This document shows positions 27,143 through 35,979 of a stretch of 64,000 bases of DNA, one piece after another (within the stretch, counting starts at the first letter, position 1; each line of letters starts with the position of its first letter). A model generated the notes under the pieces. The model made no database searches. It was not told the DNA's origin and saw nothing but the letters and a program-made list of their open reading frames with translations. The stretch is taken from contig CANCYO010000002.1 in assembly GCA_947382415.1 (NCBI GenBank), positions 62,001 to 126,000 of the forward strand. Direction: 5' to 3'. Both the position numbers and the translations under genes were made by a program. Source of the stretch: an uncultured Lachnospiraceae bacterium (GTDB lineage Bacteria; Bacillota; Clostridia; Lachnospirales; Lachnospiraceae).

Positions 27143-28558
27143 ATGAGCATGAAAATCTATAACACGCTGACAGGAAAAAAAGAAGAGTTTGTGCCTCTGG
27201 AGCAGGGCAAAGTGAAGATGTATGTTTGCGGCCCCACGGTATATAATCTGATCCATATCGGGAATGCGCGTCCCATGATCGTGTTTGACACGGTGCGCCG
27301 GTACATGGAGCACAAAGGGCTGGAGGTCAATTATGTCTCCAATTTTACGGATGTGGACGACAAGATCATCAAGAAGGCTGTGGATGAGGGGGTGGAGGCC
27401 TCTGTCATCTCGGAGCGCTATATCGCGGAGTGCAAGAAGGATATGGCCGCCATGAATGTGAAGCCTGCCACTACACATCCGCTGGCTACGCAGGAAATCT
27501 GCGGGATGCTGGAGATGATTCAGACCCTGATCGACAAAGGCCACGCCTATGCGGCGCAGGACGGTACGGTATATTTCCGCACAAGGAGCTTTAAAGAATA
27601 CGGGAAGCTTTCCCACAAGAATCTGGAGGATCTGCGGGGAGGAAACCGCTCTCTGCTGGTGTCCGGCGAGGACCAGAAGGAGGATGCGCTGGATTTTGTG
27701 CTCTGGAAGCCCAAAAAGGAAGGGGAACCCTACTGGGAGTCGCCCTGGTGCGAGGGGCGTCCCGGCTGGCATATCGAGTGCTCCGTTATGAGCAAAAAGT
27801 ATCTGGGGGAGGAGATCGACATCCACGCCGGGGGCGAGGATCTGGTATTTCCCCATCATGAGAATGAGATCGCCCAGTCCGAGGCGGCAAACGGCAAAAC
27901 CTTTGCAAGATACTGGATGCACAATGCCTTTTTAAATATTGACAACAGGAAGATGTCCAAATCTCTGGGGAATTTTTTCACGGTTCGGGACATCAGCGAA
28001 AAGTATGATCTGCAGATTCTGCGATTCTTCATGCTGTCTGCCCATTACAGGAGTCCTCTGAATTTCAGCGCGGAGCTGATGGAGGCGGCAAAAAACGGCT
28101 ATGAGCGCATCGTCACCTGTGTGGACAATCTGAAGTATCTGGAGGAGAAAGCCGGCGCAGACGGTATGACGGAGGCCGAGACCGCACTGCTTCAGGAGGC
28201 GAAAGGCTTTGCGGACAAATTTGACGAGGCCATGGACGATGATTTTAATACAGCGGACGCAATATCCGCAATTTTTGAGTTGGTGAAGTTCGCCAACACA
28301 CATGCGGGAGAGCAGTCTGCAAAAGCGTTTTTAGCTGAGTTAAAGCAAGAGATCGTTATGCTCTCCGATATCTGCGGACTCATCGTGGATAAAGAGGAAG
28401 AAGGTCTGGACGCAGATGTGCAGAGGCTGATTGAAGAGCGTCAGGAGGCCAAGAAAGCCAGAAACTTTGCCCGGGCGGACGAGATCAGAGAGGAACTTCT
28501 GGCCCGGGGCATCGCCTTGAAAGATACCAGAGAGGGCGTAAAGATCGTGAGACTGTAG
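27143..28558 (+). CDS. cysS: Cysteinyl-tRNA synthetase
   Basis: CysS charges tRNA-Cys. The 471-residue protein has the class I signatures HIGN (residues 38-41) and KMSKS (270-274). Expected zinc ligands are seen in MYVCGPTVYN, WHIECSVM and HHENEIAQSEA. The C-terminal DALR-type helical domain is complete. TGAGGAG precedes the ATG at nine bases. It lies 70 bases after cysE and four bases before mrnC, in an order common in Clostridia, under control of the same T-box. Confidence 0.96.
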   Translation: MSMKIYNTLTGKKEEFVPLEQGKVKMYVCGPTVYNLIHIGNARPMIVFDTVRRYMEHKGLEVNYVSNFTDVDDKIIKKAVDEGVEASVISERYIAECKKDMAAMNVKPATTHPLATQEICGMLEMIQTLIDKGHAYAAQDGTVYFRTRSFKEYGKLSHKNLEDLRGGNRSLLVSGEDQKEDALDFVLWKPKKEGEPYWESPWCEGRPGWHIECSVMSKKYLGEEIDIHAGGEDLVFPHHENEIAQSEAANGKTFARYWMHNAFLNIDNRKMSKSLGNFFTVRDISEKYDLQILRFFMLSAHYRSPLNFSAELMEAAKNGYERIVTCVDNLKYLEEKAGADGMTEAETALLQEAKGFADKFDEAMDDDFNTADAISAIFELVKFANTHAGEQSAKAFLAELKQEIVMLSDICGLIVDKEEEGLDADVQRLIEERQEAKKARNFARADEIREELLARGIALKDTREGVKIVRL

Positions 28559-28562
28559 AACT

Positions 28563-29030
28563 ATGGAGAGAACAATGCTGGATTTGATCAAGACAAGCTT
28601 TGGATGTGAGGAGAGGGATGTGCGGGGATATTCGCCCCTGACTCTGGCCTTTATCGGGGACGGAGTCTATGATCTGGTGATCCGCACACTGGTGGTGGAG
28701 CGGGCCAACCGCCCCCCAAATGAATTACATAGGCTGACCAGCGCCTATGTGAAGGCCGAAACGCAGGCAAAAATGATTGTGGCGCTGAAGGAGGAGCTCA
28801 CGGAGGAGGAAGCCGGGGTGTTCCGGCGGGGGCGCAATGCCAGTCCCGCTACCACGGCAAAGAATGCCTCCCGGGCGGATTATCACAAGGCCACGGGATT
28901 TGAGGCTCTGATGGGCTATCTGTATCTGACCGGAAGGAGTGAGCGGATGCTGGAGCTGATCCGTCGGGGCCTGGAAAGGATAGACAATAAGCCGGAGCTT
29001 GGAACAGGTGGAGAATCAACCGGAGATTGA
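28563..29030 (+). CDS. mrnC: Mini-ribonuclease 3 (23S rRNA maturation)
   Basis: MrnC is a compact RNase III without the double-strand RNA-binding domain and matures the 23S rRNA ends. The 155-residue protein contains the catalytic helix SPLTLAFIGDGVYDLVIR, with the expected Asp residues. It also has the RRGRNA and Lys-Asn-Ala segments (TTAKNASRADYHKATGFEAL), with the second acidic site in GFEALMGYLY. The start could be 28563 or the second Met at 28575. The C-terminal end (LGTGGESTGD) is encoded by a 28-base tandem repeat that runs on into the intergenic space. Confidence 0.93.
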   Translation: MERTMLDLIKTSFGCEERDVRGYSPLTLAFIGDGVYDLVIRTLVVERANRPPNELHRLTSAYVKAETQAKMIVALKEELTEEEAGVFRRGRNASPATTAKNASRADYHKATGFEALMGYLYLTGRSERMLELIRRGLERIDNKPELGTGGESTGD

Positions 29031-29075
29031 AACGGATGGGGAATCAGCCGGAAATTGAAATGGATGGAGGATGAG
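28992..29075 (+). repeat. 28-base tandem repeat across the mrnC-rlmB junction
   Basis: Three units, at 28992-29019, 29020-29047 and 29048-29075, share CCGGA-[AG]-TTGAAA-GGATGG-GAATCAG with a few changes. The mrnC stop codon falls in unit 2. Unit 3 has GGAGG where the others have GGGGA or GGAGA, and so supplies the rlmB ribosome binding site. Confidence 0.7.
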
Positions 29076-29082
29076 GCTGCGC

Positions 29083-29844
29083 ATGGGTGAGCGTGTGAAG
29101 GAATGTGTCAGGGAATTTATGATCGAGGGCAGGAATGCGGTAATCGAGGCGTTTCGTGCAGGAAAAACCATAGACAAAGTCTATATACTGGACGGCTGTC
29201 AGGACGGGCCTGTGATGACCGTCAGACGGGAGGCCGCAAAACGGGATGTTCCGGTAAAATATGTGACAAAGGAGCGGCTGGATCAATTGTCTGAGACAGG
29301 AAGGCATCAGGGCGTCATCGCGCAGGCGGCCGCCTATGAATACGCTTCGGTGGAGGATATGCTGCAGACTGCCAGAGATAAAGGCGAGGCTCCCTTTTTG
29401 TTTCTTTTGGACAATATTGAGGATCCCCATAATCTGGGGGCAATCATCCGAACTGCCAATCTGGCGGGAGCCCACGGGGTGATCATTCCGAAGAACCGCG
29501 CCGTGGGACTGACGGCCACGGTGGCCCGCACCAGCGCCGGGGCGCTGAACTATACGCCGGTGGCCAAGGTCACCAACCTGTCCAAAACAATAGAAGAACT
29601 GAAGAAGGAAGGACTGTGGTTTGTCTGTGCGGACATGGACGGAACCGCCATGTACAGCCTGGATTTAAAGGGCCCCATTGGTCTGGTGATCGGCAGCGAA
29701 GGCGAGGGCGTGGGACGTCTGGTGAAGGAAAAGTGCGATATGACTGCGGCGATACCCATGAAGGGGGATATCGATTCTCTGAACGCCTCCGTGGCGGCGG
29801 GAGTGCTGGCTTATGAGATTGTGCGGCAGAGGCTGCAGGGCTGA
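29083..29844 (+). CDS. rlmB: 23S rRNA 2'-O-ribose methyltransferase, TrmH/RlmB family
   Basis: This SpoU/TrmH SPOUT methyltransferase probably methylates G2251 of 23S rRNA. The N-terminal substrate-binding domain begins MIEGRNAVIEAF. The knotted catalytic domain holds motif 1 (DNIEDPHNLGAIIRTAN), motif 2 (GLVIGSEGEGVGRLV) and motif 3 (IPMKGDIDSLNASVAAGVL). The GGAGG at 29066-29070 abuts an ATG at 29071 but is 12 bases from the ATG at 29083, so the latter (253 residues) is preferred. The protein belongs to the cysS-mrnC-rlmB-sigH cluster. The exact rRNA target is assigned by family only. Confidence 0.9.
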   Translation: MGERVKECVREFMIEGRNAVIEAFRAGKTIDKVYILDGCQDGPVMTVRREAAKRDVPVKYVTKERLDQLSETGRHQGVIAQAAAYEYASVEDMLQTARDKGEAPFLFLLDNIEDPHNLGAIIRTANLAGAHGVIIPKNRAVGLTATVARTSAGALNYTPVAKVTNLSKTIEELKKEGLWFVCADMDGTAMYSLDLKGPIGLVIGSEGEGVGRLVKEKCDMTAAIPMKGDIDSLNASVAAGVLAYEIVRQRLQG

Positions 29845-29857
29845 GGGATATAGGATT

Positions 29858-30478
29858 ATGACCAAAAATGACGAATTTTACGGACAGTCCACGGACGAGG
29901 AGCTGATCCACCGCCTGCGGGAGGGAGAGGAGGCCGTCATGGACTATATCTGTGAGAAATACAAACCGCTGGTGCGCAGCAAGGCCAAGTCCATGTTCAT
30001 TCTGGGCGGGGACAATGAGGATCTGATCCAGGAGGGAATGCTGGGATTGTTCAAGGCAGTCCGGGATTACGACAGCGGACGTGACGCCAGCTTCTATACT
30101 TTTGCGGATCTGTGCATCAGCCGTCAGCTCTACACGGCGGTGCAGGCCTCCCGGAGGAAGAAACATATTCCGCTGAACAACTATATTTCCCTGTATGGGG
30201 ATGTGGGGGAACGGGACAGCGAGGAGACCAGAAAGCTTACGGACTCTCTGGCCGATCTCTCAGAGCGCAATCCCGAGGAAATGTTTCTGGACAAGGAGCG
30301 GGTGGATTATCTGGAGAAATCCATCGAGAAAGAGCTGTCCGGCTTCGAGAAACAGGTGCTGGATCTGTATATGACAGGCATGAGTTACACCCAGATCGCC
30401 AAGGTGCTGGGAAGGGATGAGAAGGCTGCGGACAACGCGCTGCAGCGGCTGAAAAATAAAATACGGAAAATGTTGTGA
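29858..30478 (+). CDS. sigH: RNA polymerase sigma-H-like factor
   Basis: The 206-residue protein resembles SigH, the early stationary-phase and sporulation sigma factor of Firmicutes. Region 2 reads GGDNEDLIQEGMLGLFKAVRDYD, which binds core polymerase and the -10 box (shown in part: EDLIQEGMLGLFKAV). Region 4 ends with a helix-turn-helix (MSYTQIAKVLGRDEKAADNA). The start MTKNDEFYG follows GAGGGATATAGGA. The position behind mrnC and rlmB matches the conserved Clostridia order, which supports sigH over another sigma-70 subgroup. A terminator follows at once. Confidence 0.88.
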   Translation: MTKNDEFYGQSTDEELIHRLREGEEAVMDYICEKYKPLVRSKAKSMFILGGDNEDLIQEGMLGLFKAVRDYDSGRDASFYTFADLCISRQLYTAVQASRRKKHIPLNNYISLYGDVGERDSEETRKLTDSLADLSERNPEEMFLDKERVDYLEKSIEKELSGFEKQVLDLYMTGMSYTQIAKVLGRDEKAADNALQRLKNKIRKML

Positions 30479-30506
30479 GGGCAGTTAAAATCAACTGTCC
30501 TTTTTT
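30479..30506 (+). terminator. Terminator after sigH
   Basis: GGGCAGTT (30479-30486) pairs with AACTGTCC (30493-30500, one G-U), loop AAAATC, then six Ts. Confidence 0.88.
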
Positions 30507-30541
30507 AATATTTATTTTATAATTAATACCGACTTAGTTTC

Positions 30542-30570
30542 TTGACTTTCAATATTTTCGGACGTATAAT
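30542..30570 (+). promoter_or_regulatory. Promoter of the efflux operon
   Basis: TTGACT (30542-30547), 17 bases, perfect TATAAT (30565-30570). Confidence 0.82.
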
Positions 30571-30584
30571 CAACAAGTAAATTT

Positions 30585-30600
30585 CCGACTGGCTGGTCGG
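30585..30600 (+). promoter_or_regulatory. Candidate TetR operator
   Basis: CCGACTGGCTGGTCGG has CCGAC/GTCGG dyad arms and begins about eight bases past the expected transcription start of the efflux operon, whose last gene encodes a TetR regulator. Binding by that protein is inferred, not shown. Confidence 0.5.
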
Positions 30601-30666
30601 GAGATGAAAGTATAAAGTATATAGTATCTGAAGAATAGCAGATAAAACTATCGGAGGAGTGGAAGG

Positions 30667-32001
30667 ATGATCAAGAGCAAACGTATTTTAGGGCTGGCAC
30701 TCAGCGCAGGACTTCTGCTTGCGGGCTGCGGCAGTACGGCGCAGGAGCAGGAGACGCTCTCCGCCGTTTTGGTGGATGCACAGGCGGCGGGCCGGGGTAC
30801 GCTGGTGCTGAGCAATCAGTTTATGGGTACGGTTTCCCCGGAGGAATCCGTGTATATTATACCCATGGCACAGGGCACCGTGACAGAGACATTTTTTGAT
30901 GTGGGTGACGAGGTACAGGCGGGAGACGTTCTGTTCAAGATCGATGACAGCGGCGCAAAGCTCCAGCTTCAGCAGGCAAAGTTGACCTATACCAATGCGC
31001 AGCAGCAGGCTGACAGCGCGCTGACTACACAGCAGCAATCCGCGAATCTGCAGCTCGATGCCAATATCAAGACCGCCGAGGCGCAGTATATGGCGGCACA
31101 GGTTGCATGGAAGAATACCAAGGACTCGCTGGATGATCTGGAAAAGCAGGTAGATAAGGCGAGAAAGGCATATAATCAGGCAAAGAAGGCGGGAGCTGAC
31201 GAAGCGACGCTGGCGGAGCTGAAGAAAGGGCTGAAGACGCTGGAGAGCAGCTATTCTCAGTTGGAGATACAGTACAATCAGGTCGAGGCACAGTATGAGG
31301 CCGCCACGGTGGGTTTTGAGTCGGCCAAGGAGGCAAGAGACCTGACCCAGGGAGCGGCATTGAACGACACGAAGGAACAGCTTAACACTTCCCTGCAGCT
31401 TGCGAAGGTTGCAGTGGATTCCGCAGAGCTTGCCCTCTCCTATTATTCGGTGACCACCCCTATCTCCGGCAAGGTTATCTCCAAGAATGTGACGGTAAAC
31501 GGAATGGCTACGGCTTCCTCACCCGCCTATATCATCGCGGGGGAGAATACCATGCTCGTGACGTTTCAGGTCAGCGAATCCATCATGAACACCTTGGAGA
31601 AGGGACAGAAGATTGCGGTTGAGAGAAACGGAGCTGAGTTTGACGGTGTGATCACCGAGGTGGGAAACGCGGTCAACGCCCAGACGGGACTTTTCCAGAT
31701 TAAAGCCGCCATTCATGCCGACGGACAACAGCTTCCCAGCGGCGTCAGCGTGAAGATCACCAGCGATACCTACACGGCGGACAATGAGATCATCATCCCC
31801 TATGACGCCGTCTATTATGAGACGGACGGTTCGTATGTATATGTTGCGAAAGATGGTATGGCAGTCAAGACTTATGTGACAACCGGAATTTTTGATGAAA
31901 ACAGCATTGAGATCGTCGATGGCATCTCCGATGGCGATCTGGTGATCACTACCTGGTCTCCCAGGCTGATCGACGGCGTGGAAGTGGACGTCCGGTCATA
32001 A
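30667..32001 (+). CDS. Efflux RND transporter adaptor subunit (membrane fusion lipoprotein)
   Basis: This 444-residue lipoprotein (signal ILGLALSAGLLLAGC, lipobox LAGC) is the adaptor of the RND pump encoded next. Order of parts: beta-barrel and first lipoyl half (about 50-100, VTETFFDVGDEVQAGDVLFKI), a long alpha-helical hairpin (about 100-245, rich in Gln, Ala and Lys), second lipoyl half (VTTPISGKVISKNVTVNG), a beta-barrel and a membrane-proximal domain. In a one-membrane cell it would stand on the outer face of the cytoplasmic membrane, with no outer-membrane channel needed. CGGAGGAGTGGAAGG precedes the ATG. Confidence 0.9.
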   Translation: MIKSKRILGLALSAGLLLAGCGSTAQEQETLSAVLVDAQAAGRGTLVLSNQFMGTVSPEESVYIIPMAQGTVTETFFDVGDEVQAGDVLFKIDDSGAKLQLQQAKLTYTNAQQQADSALTTQQQSANLQLDANIKTAEAQYMAAQVAWKNTKDSLDDLEKQVDKARKAYNQAKKAGADEATLAELKKGLKTLESSYSQLEIQYNQVEAQYEAATVGFESAKEARDLTQGAALNDTKEQLNTSLQLAKVAVDSAELALSYYSVTTPISGKVISKNVTVNGMATASSPAYIIAGENTMLVTFQVSESIMNTLEKGQKIAVERNGAEFDGVITEVGNAVNAQTGLFQIKAAIHADGQQLPSGVSVKITSDTYTADNEIIIPYDAVYYETDGSYVYVAKDGMAVKTYVTTGIFDENSIEIVDGISDGDLVITTWSPRLIDGVEVDVRS

Positions 32002-32093
32002 AACAATAATACGCAATATTGAATAAAAAGCGTATTCACTATTGCTTCATGAGAACGATGGACGCGCGTCGAAGCGCGCAGATGGGAATAAAT

Positions 32094-35000
32094 ATGAGTC
32101 TGACAAAACTTGCGTTAAAAAGACCGGTATCGTGTATGCTGATGATCCTGGCGCTGACGGTATTCGGTATCTCTTCCATATTTGGTTTTAAGCTTCAGTT
32201 GATTCCTGATATCGAAATGCCCATGCTGATCGTTATGGCGACTTATCCCGGGGCTGATGCCCAGAGCGTGGATGAACTGGTGGTCTCTGTGATCGAGGAT
32301 GCGGGTTCTTCCCTGAGCGGTGTGGACTCCACCATGACGGTGTCCTATGAAAACTATGGCATGGTGATGTTTACTTACGAGTACGGTGTGGATATCACGG
32401 AGTGCCATGATGATCTGAGGGCGGCTCTCGAGGTTGCCCGGCTCTCTCTGCCTGAGGACGCGGGGGATCCCACCATTATCGAGATGAACGTCAACAGCAT
32501 GGAATGTATGATGATTTCTGCCACGGAGACCGGTGATGTGGATCTTTTGAAGGTGGTCAACGAATCTGTGGTGCCTGAGCTGGAATCTCTCTCCGGCGTG
32601 GCCCAGGTGTCGGTGAATGGCGGCAGTGAGGAATATATCAGGGTGGAGCTGAATGACACTCTGATGAATCAGTACGGGCTCACCATGAATAGCATCTCAC
32701 AGTTTCTGGCGGCGGTTGATTTCTCCTATCCGGCGGGCAGTGTGATCCAGAGCAATCAGGATATCAGCATTACCACCGCAATGGAGTACAATACGGTGCA
32801 GAAGCTCAGAGAGGTGCCCATCATGACGGGGACAGGGCAGGTGCTCACGCTGCAGGATGTGGCCAATGTCACCATGTCCACCAAGGAGGCCGAAAGCCTG
32901 AGCCGTTATAACGGACTGGATAATCTGAGTATCGGTATTCAAAACAAGAGCAGTTACGGAACCGTGAACGTATGCCGGGATGTGGAGCGGGCTCTGACGC
33001 GCATTCAGGAGAAGGTGCCTGCGGTAGAGTTCCAGATCACCTATAATGCCAGCGACTCTATTGTGGATTCCCTGACGGCTGTGTTTGAGACACTGCTTCT
33101 GGGCGTGGCGCTGACCATGCTGGTGCTGTTCCTCTTCTTCGGAGATTTCAAGGCCAGCCTCATCGTCGGCTCCTCCATGCCCATATCGCTGCTGTTTACT
33201 TTGATCGTGATGAGTCTGATGGGATTTTCCCTGAATATTATCACGCTGGGATCCCTTGTCATTGCCATCGGTATGATGGTGGACGCTTCCATCGTGGTGA
33301 TCGAGAGCTGCTTCAGAAAGCAGAACGGAGAACTCTCCGTGCGGGATGCGGTGTTTAAAGGGGCAAAGGAGGTGACTGCCTCCATCGTGGCCTCCACCAT
33401 CACCACCATTGTGGTGTATCTGCCTCTGGCATTGATGAAGGGACTGTCGGGCCAGCTCTTTTCTCAGTTGGGCATGACCATTGTGCTGGCCATGCTGGCG
33501 TCCCTGATCGCGGCCATGATGCTGGTGCCCCTGTTCTTCTGTGTGTTTAAGCCCAGGGAGAAGGAAAATCTTCCTGTGGATAAGCTGCTGAATAAGATCA
33601 CCGGATTGTACAGAAGGAAGATGCCGGGACTCCTGCACAGGAAGAAAACTGTGATGTTTATCTCGGTTGTTCTGTTGGTGGTGTCCTTTGTGATAGCGGG
33701 ATTCTTGAATGTGGAGATGATCCCTTCCGCGGACGAGGGCATGGTGTCGGTATCGTTGACCTTCCGTTCCGGTACTTCGCTGGAGAGCAAGGATGCGGCT
33801 CTGAGGGAGTGGGAACAGATCGCGGCGGAGCATCCCGATGTGTCCGGTTACAGTATCTCTGTCAGCAGCATGGGGGCCACCATGTCAGCCACACTGAAAA
33901 AAGACCGGGCCATGAGCACGGCGCAGGTGGTGGATGCGTGGAATGAACTTGGCGCCACTATGACCAATATGGATGTGACAGTGGCTTCCAGCGGAAGCAG
34001 CATGAGTTCCATGATGAGTACCGGAAGCTATGAGATCGATCTGCAGGGCTACTCCATGGAAGACCTGCGCATAGCGGCGGCTGCGCTCTCCGAGGGAATG
34101 CGCGGAATCGACGGTGTGGTGAAGGTGAACAATTCCCTGGCCAATGCGTCTACTCTGGTAAAAGTGGATGTGGATCCGCTGAAAGCCATGCAGTATGGAC
34201 TTACGCCCATTTCCGTGGGCATGACTCTGAACAATGTGATCAGCGGAGTGAAGGCGCTGACCATCACCAATGCCGGATCTGAGTATGAGGTGAGACTGGA
34301 GTATCCCGAGGGACAGTATGACGATCTGAATCAGTTGATGGACCTGATGCTGCCTACTTCCATGGGCATCAATATTCCGCTGCGTGATATTGCGCAGATG
34401 GTTTATGCCGAGGGGCAGGAGAGCGTCTCCAGACAGAATGGGCTTTATTTTGTCAGTGTCACGGCTACGCTGAATTCCGAGAAGACCTACGAGGCACAGG
34501 ACGCCATCAACGCGCTGGTTGCAGAACTGGATTTCCCTGACAGTGTGACTCCTGCGGACAGTATGATGACGGATATGATGAATGAGGAGCTTACGGCAAT
34601 CTTCAATGCCATCCTCACCGCGGTGTTCCTGGTATTTCTTGTGATGGCCATGCAGTTTGAATCGCCCAGATTCTCACTCATGGTAATGACCTGTATACCC
34701 TTTGCGCTGATCGGTTCCTTCCTGTTTCTGTGGGTAACGGGACAGACGCTGAGCATGGTTTCTCTGATGGGATTTTTGATGCTCATGGGTATTGTGGTAA
34801 ACAATGGTATTTTGTTTGTGGACTCCACCAATATGCTGCGGCAGGAGATGTCCGTGGAGGATGCGCTGATCGAGTCGGGCTGTATTCGTCTGCGCCCCAT
34901 CCTCATGACCACACTGACCACGATCTTATCCATGATTCCTCTTGGCATTGGTATCGGTACCAATGCGGCGATGATGAAAGGTATGGCTTTGGTTATCATC

Positions 35001-35150
35001 GGTGGTTTGGTGGCTTCCACCGTGTTGACGATGCTTTTGATCCCCAGCTTCTATCTGATTCTGGATAAGGAGACCAGAAAGGCCAGAAAGAGTGCGAAGA
35101 CAGGGAAGAGCCGCAGAAAAACCCTTCGGGAGATGACGGAGGAAGCATGA
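32094..35150 (+). CDS. RND family efflux transporter permease (HAE1-like)
   Basis: This 1018-residue proton-driven exporter has the two-fold RND layout. One helix (ALKRPVSCMLMILALTVFGI) is followed by a large extracellular loop, a bundle of helices including SLVIAIGMMVDASIVVIES, and the same again in the second half (VSLMGFLMLMGIVVNNGILFVD). The start MSLTKLALKRPV matches family N termini and is preferred to an upstream TTG at 32019. The usual pair of Asp residues in helix 4 is reduced to one (MVDAS), so proton coupling may differ from AcrB. The stop overlaps the TetR start by four bases. The substrate is unknown. Confidence 0.92.
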   Translation: MSLTKLALKRPVSCMLMILALTVFGISSIFGFKLQLIPDIEMPMLIVMATYPGADAQSVDELVVSVIEDAGSSLSGVDSTMTVSYENYGMVMFTYEYGVDITECHDDLRAALEVARLSLPEDAGDPTIIEMNVNSMECMMISATETGDVDLLKVVNESVVPELESLSGVAQVSVNGGSEEYIRVELNDTLMNQYGLTMNSISQFLAAVDFSYPAGSVIQSNQDISITTAMEYNTVQKLREVPIMTGTGQVLTLQDVANVTMSTKEAESLSRYNGLDNLSIGIQNKSSYGTVNVCRDVERALTRIQEKVPAVEFQITYNASDSIVDSLTAVFETLLLGVALTMLVLFLFFGDFKASLIVGSSMPISLLFTLIVMSLMGFSLNIITLGSLVIAIGMMVDASIVVIESCFRKQNGELSVRDAVFKGAKEVTASIVASTITTIVVYLPLALMKGLSGQLFSQLGMTIVLAMLASLIAAMMLVPLFFCVFKPREKENLPVDKLLNKITGLYRRKMPGLLHRKKTVMFISVVLLVVSFVIAGFLNVEMIPSADEGMVSVSLTFRSGTSLESKDAALREWEQIAAEHPDVSGYSISVSSMGATMSATLKKDRAMSTAQVVDAWNELGATMTNMDVTVASSGSSMSSMMSTGSYEIDLQGYSMEDLRIAAAALSEGMRGIDGVVKVNNSLANASTLVKVDVDPLKAMQYGLTPISVGMTLNNVISGVKALTITNAGSEYEVRLEYPEGQYDDLNQLMDLMLPTSMGINIPLRDIAQMVYAEGQESVSRQNGLYFVSVTATLNSEKTYEAQDAINALVAELDFPDSVTPADSMMTDMMNEELTAIFNAILTAVFLVFLVMAMQFESPRFSLMVMTCIPFALIGSFLFLWVTGQTLSMVSLMGFLMLMGIVVNNGILFVDSTNMLRQEMSVEDALIESGCIRLRPILMTTLTTILSMIPLGIGIGTNAAMMKGMALVIIGGLVASTVLTMLLIPSFYLILDKETRKARKSAKTGKSRRKTLREMTEEA

Positions 35151-35782
35151 GTAAAATAACCGGTATGGAGCCGGTGCAGGAGATTCCGCCCAAGGTACTG
35201 CTGATGTACGACGCGGTACAACAGCTCATCGGGGAGGGATGCAGTGTCAGCCAGATACGCGTCTCCTCCATCACCGAGCGGGCGGGTATCGGAAAAGGCA
35301 CCGCTTATGAATATTTTGATTCCAAAGAAGAGATTCTGGTAGGCGCGTTTATTTATTATGTCAGAAGCATGGCGGAGGAGATGAACCGCCAGCTTCGGCC
35401 GCTGGGGAGCCTGCGGGAGCAGATCAATTATATTTTTGACGATCTGGATCGGGAGAGTCAGAAAAAATATTGTTTTGTCCATTTTGTGCATGAGGTGACA
35501 GATAATTCACAGTTTAGCCGGATGGTGAAAGAGAGACTGCAGGAGAATTCCCTGACGCGTAATTTTGCAGAGTTTTTGTTCGGAGATATCATCCGTCAGG
35601 GAGTGGAGCGGGGCGATATTTACCCCGATATCCCCATGGATTATCTGATTTACACTGTATTTTGTAAGGTGTTGACCTACATGATGTGCATCTGCACGGA
35701 AGAGTGTTTTGACACGGATGTGCCAGCGTTTCGCAGGCTGATCATTGAGGGTATCCTTCGGGATATGAAAACAAAAATTTAA
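35147..35782 (+). CDS. TetR/AcrR family transcriptional regulator
   Basis: The 211-residue protein has an N-terminal helix-turn-helix of the TetR family (ISQ-type helix, then SSITERAGIGKGTAYEYFDS, residues about 40-60) and a C-terminal all-helical ligand-binding domain. It is translationally coupled (ATGA overlap) to the RND permease gene and is the last gene of the operon. The simplest role is local repressor that releases the pump operon when its substrate binds. The dyad at 30585-30600 is a candidate operator. The ligand is unknown. Confidence 0.9.
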   Translation: MSKITGMEPVQEIPPKVLLMYDAVQQLIGEGCSVSQIRVSSITERAGIGKGTAYEYFDSKEEILVGAFIYYVRSMAEEMNRQLRPLGSLREQINYIFDDLDRESQKKYCFVHFVHEVTDNSQFSRMVKERLQENSLTRNFAEFLFGDIIRQGVERGDIYPDIPMDYLIYTVFCKVLTYMMCICTEECFDTDVPAFRRLIIEGILRDMKTKI

Positions 35783-35784
35783 TA

Positions 35785-35813
35785 TTGACAAGCAGGGGGG
35801 CATTTGCTATAAT
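35785..35813 (+). promoter_or_regulatory. Consensus promoter of tRNA-Thr
   Basis: Perfect TTGACA (35785-35790), 17 bases, perfect TATAAT (35808-35813). Confidence 0.92.
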
Positions 35814-35846
35814 GAAACACGGTGATTGCGAGAGCGTCCCTAAAGT

Positions 35847-35919
35847 GCTGCTGTGGCTCAGTCGGTAGAGCGTCACATTGGTAATGTGGAGGTCACGGGT
35901 CCGATTCCCGTCAGCAGCT
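35847..35919 (+). tRNA. tRNA-Thr (anticodon GGT)
   Basis: Acceptor GCTGCTG pairs fully with CAGCAGC. The anticodon arm is TCACATTGGTAATGTGG with GGT, and the T stem ACGGG/CCCGT is complete. CCA is not encoded. The T loop reads TCCGATT, with C at position 55 where U (pseudouridine) is almost universal. The last 30 bases recur in decayed form at 37282-37311, suggesting past use as an attachment site. Confidence 0.92.
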
Positions 35920-35929
35920 TATTTTGCAG

Positions 35930-35968
35930 CAGCGGAAACCTTGATAGAATCAGGGTTTCCGCTGTTTT
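35930..35968 (+). terminator. Terminator of tRNA-Thr
   Basis: CAGCGGAAACC (35930-35940) pairs with GGTTTCCGCTG (35954-35964), then four Ts. Confidence 0.82.
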
Positions 35969-35979
35969 GGCGTGTCTGA

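Noticed and set aside
32019..32093. Longer N terminus for the RND permease from a TTG at 32019
   Set aside because: The added 25 residues are polar and basic and unlike family members; MSLTKLALKRPV is the usual start.
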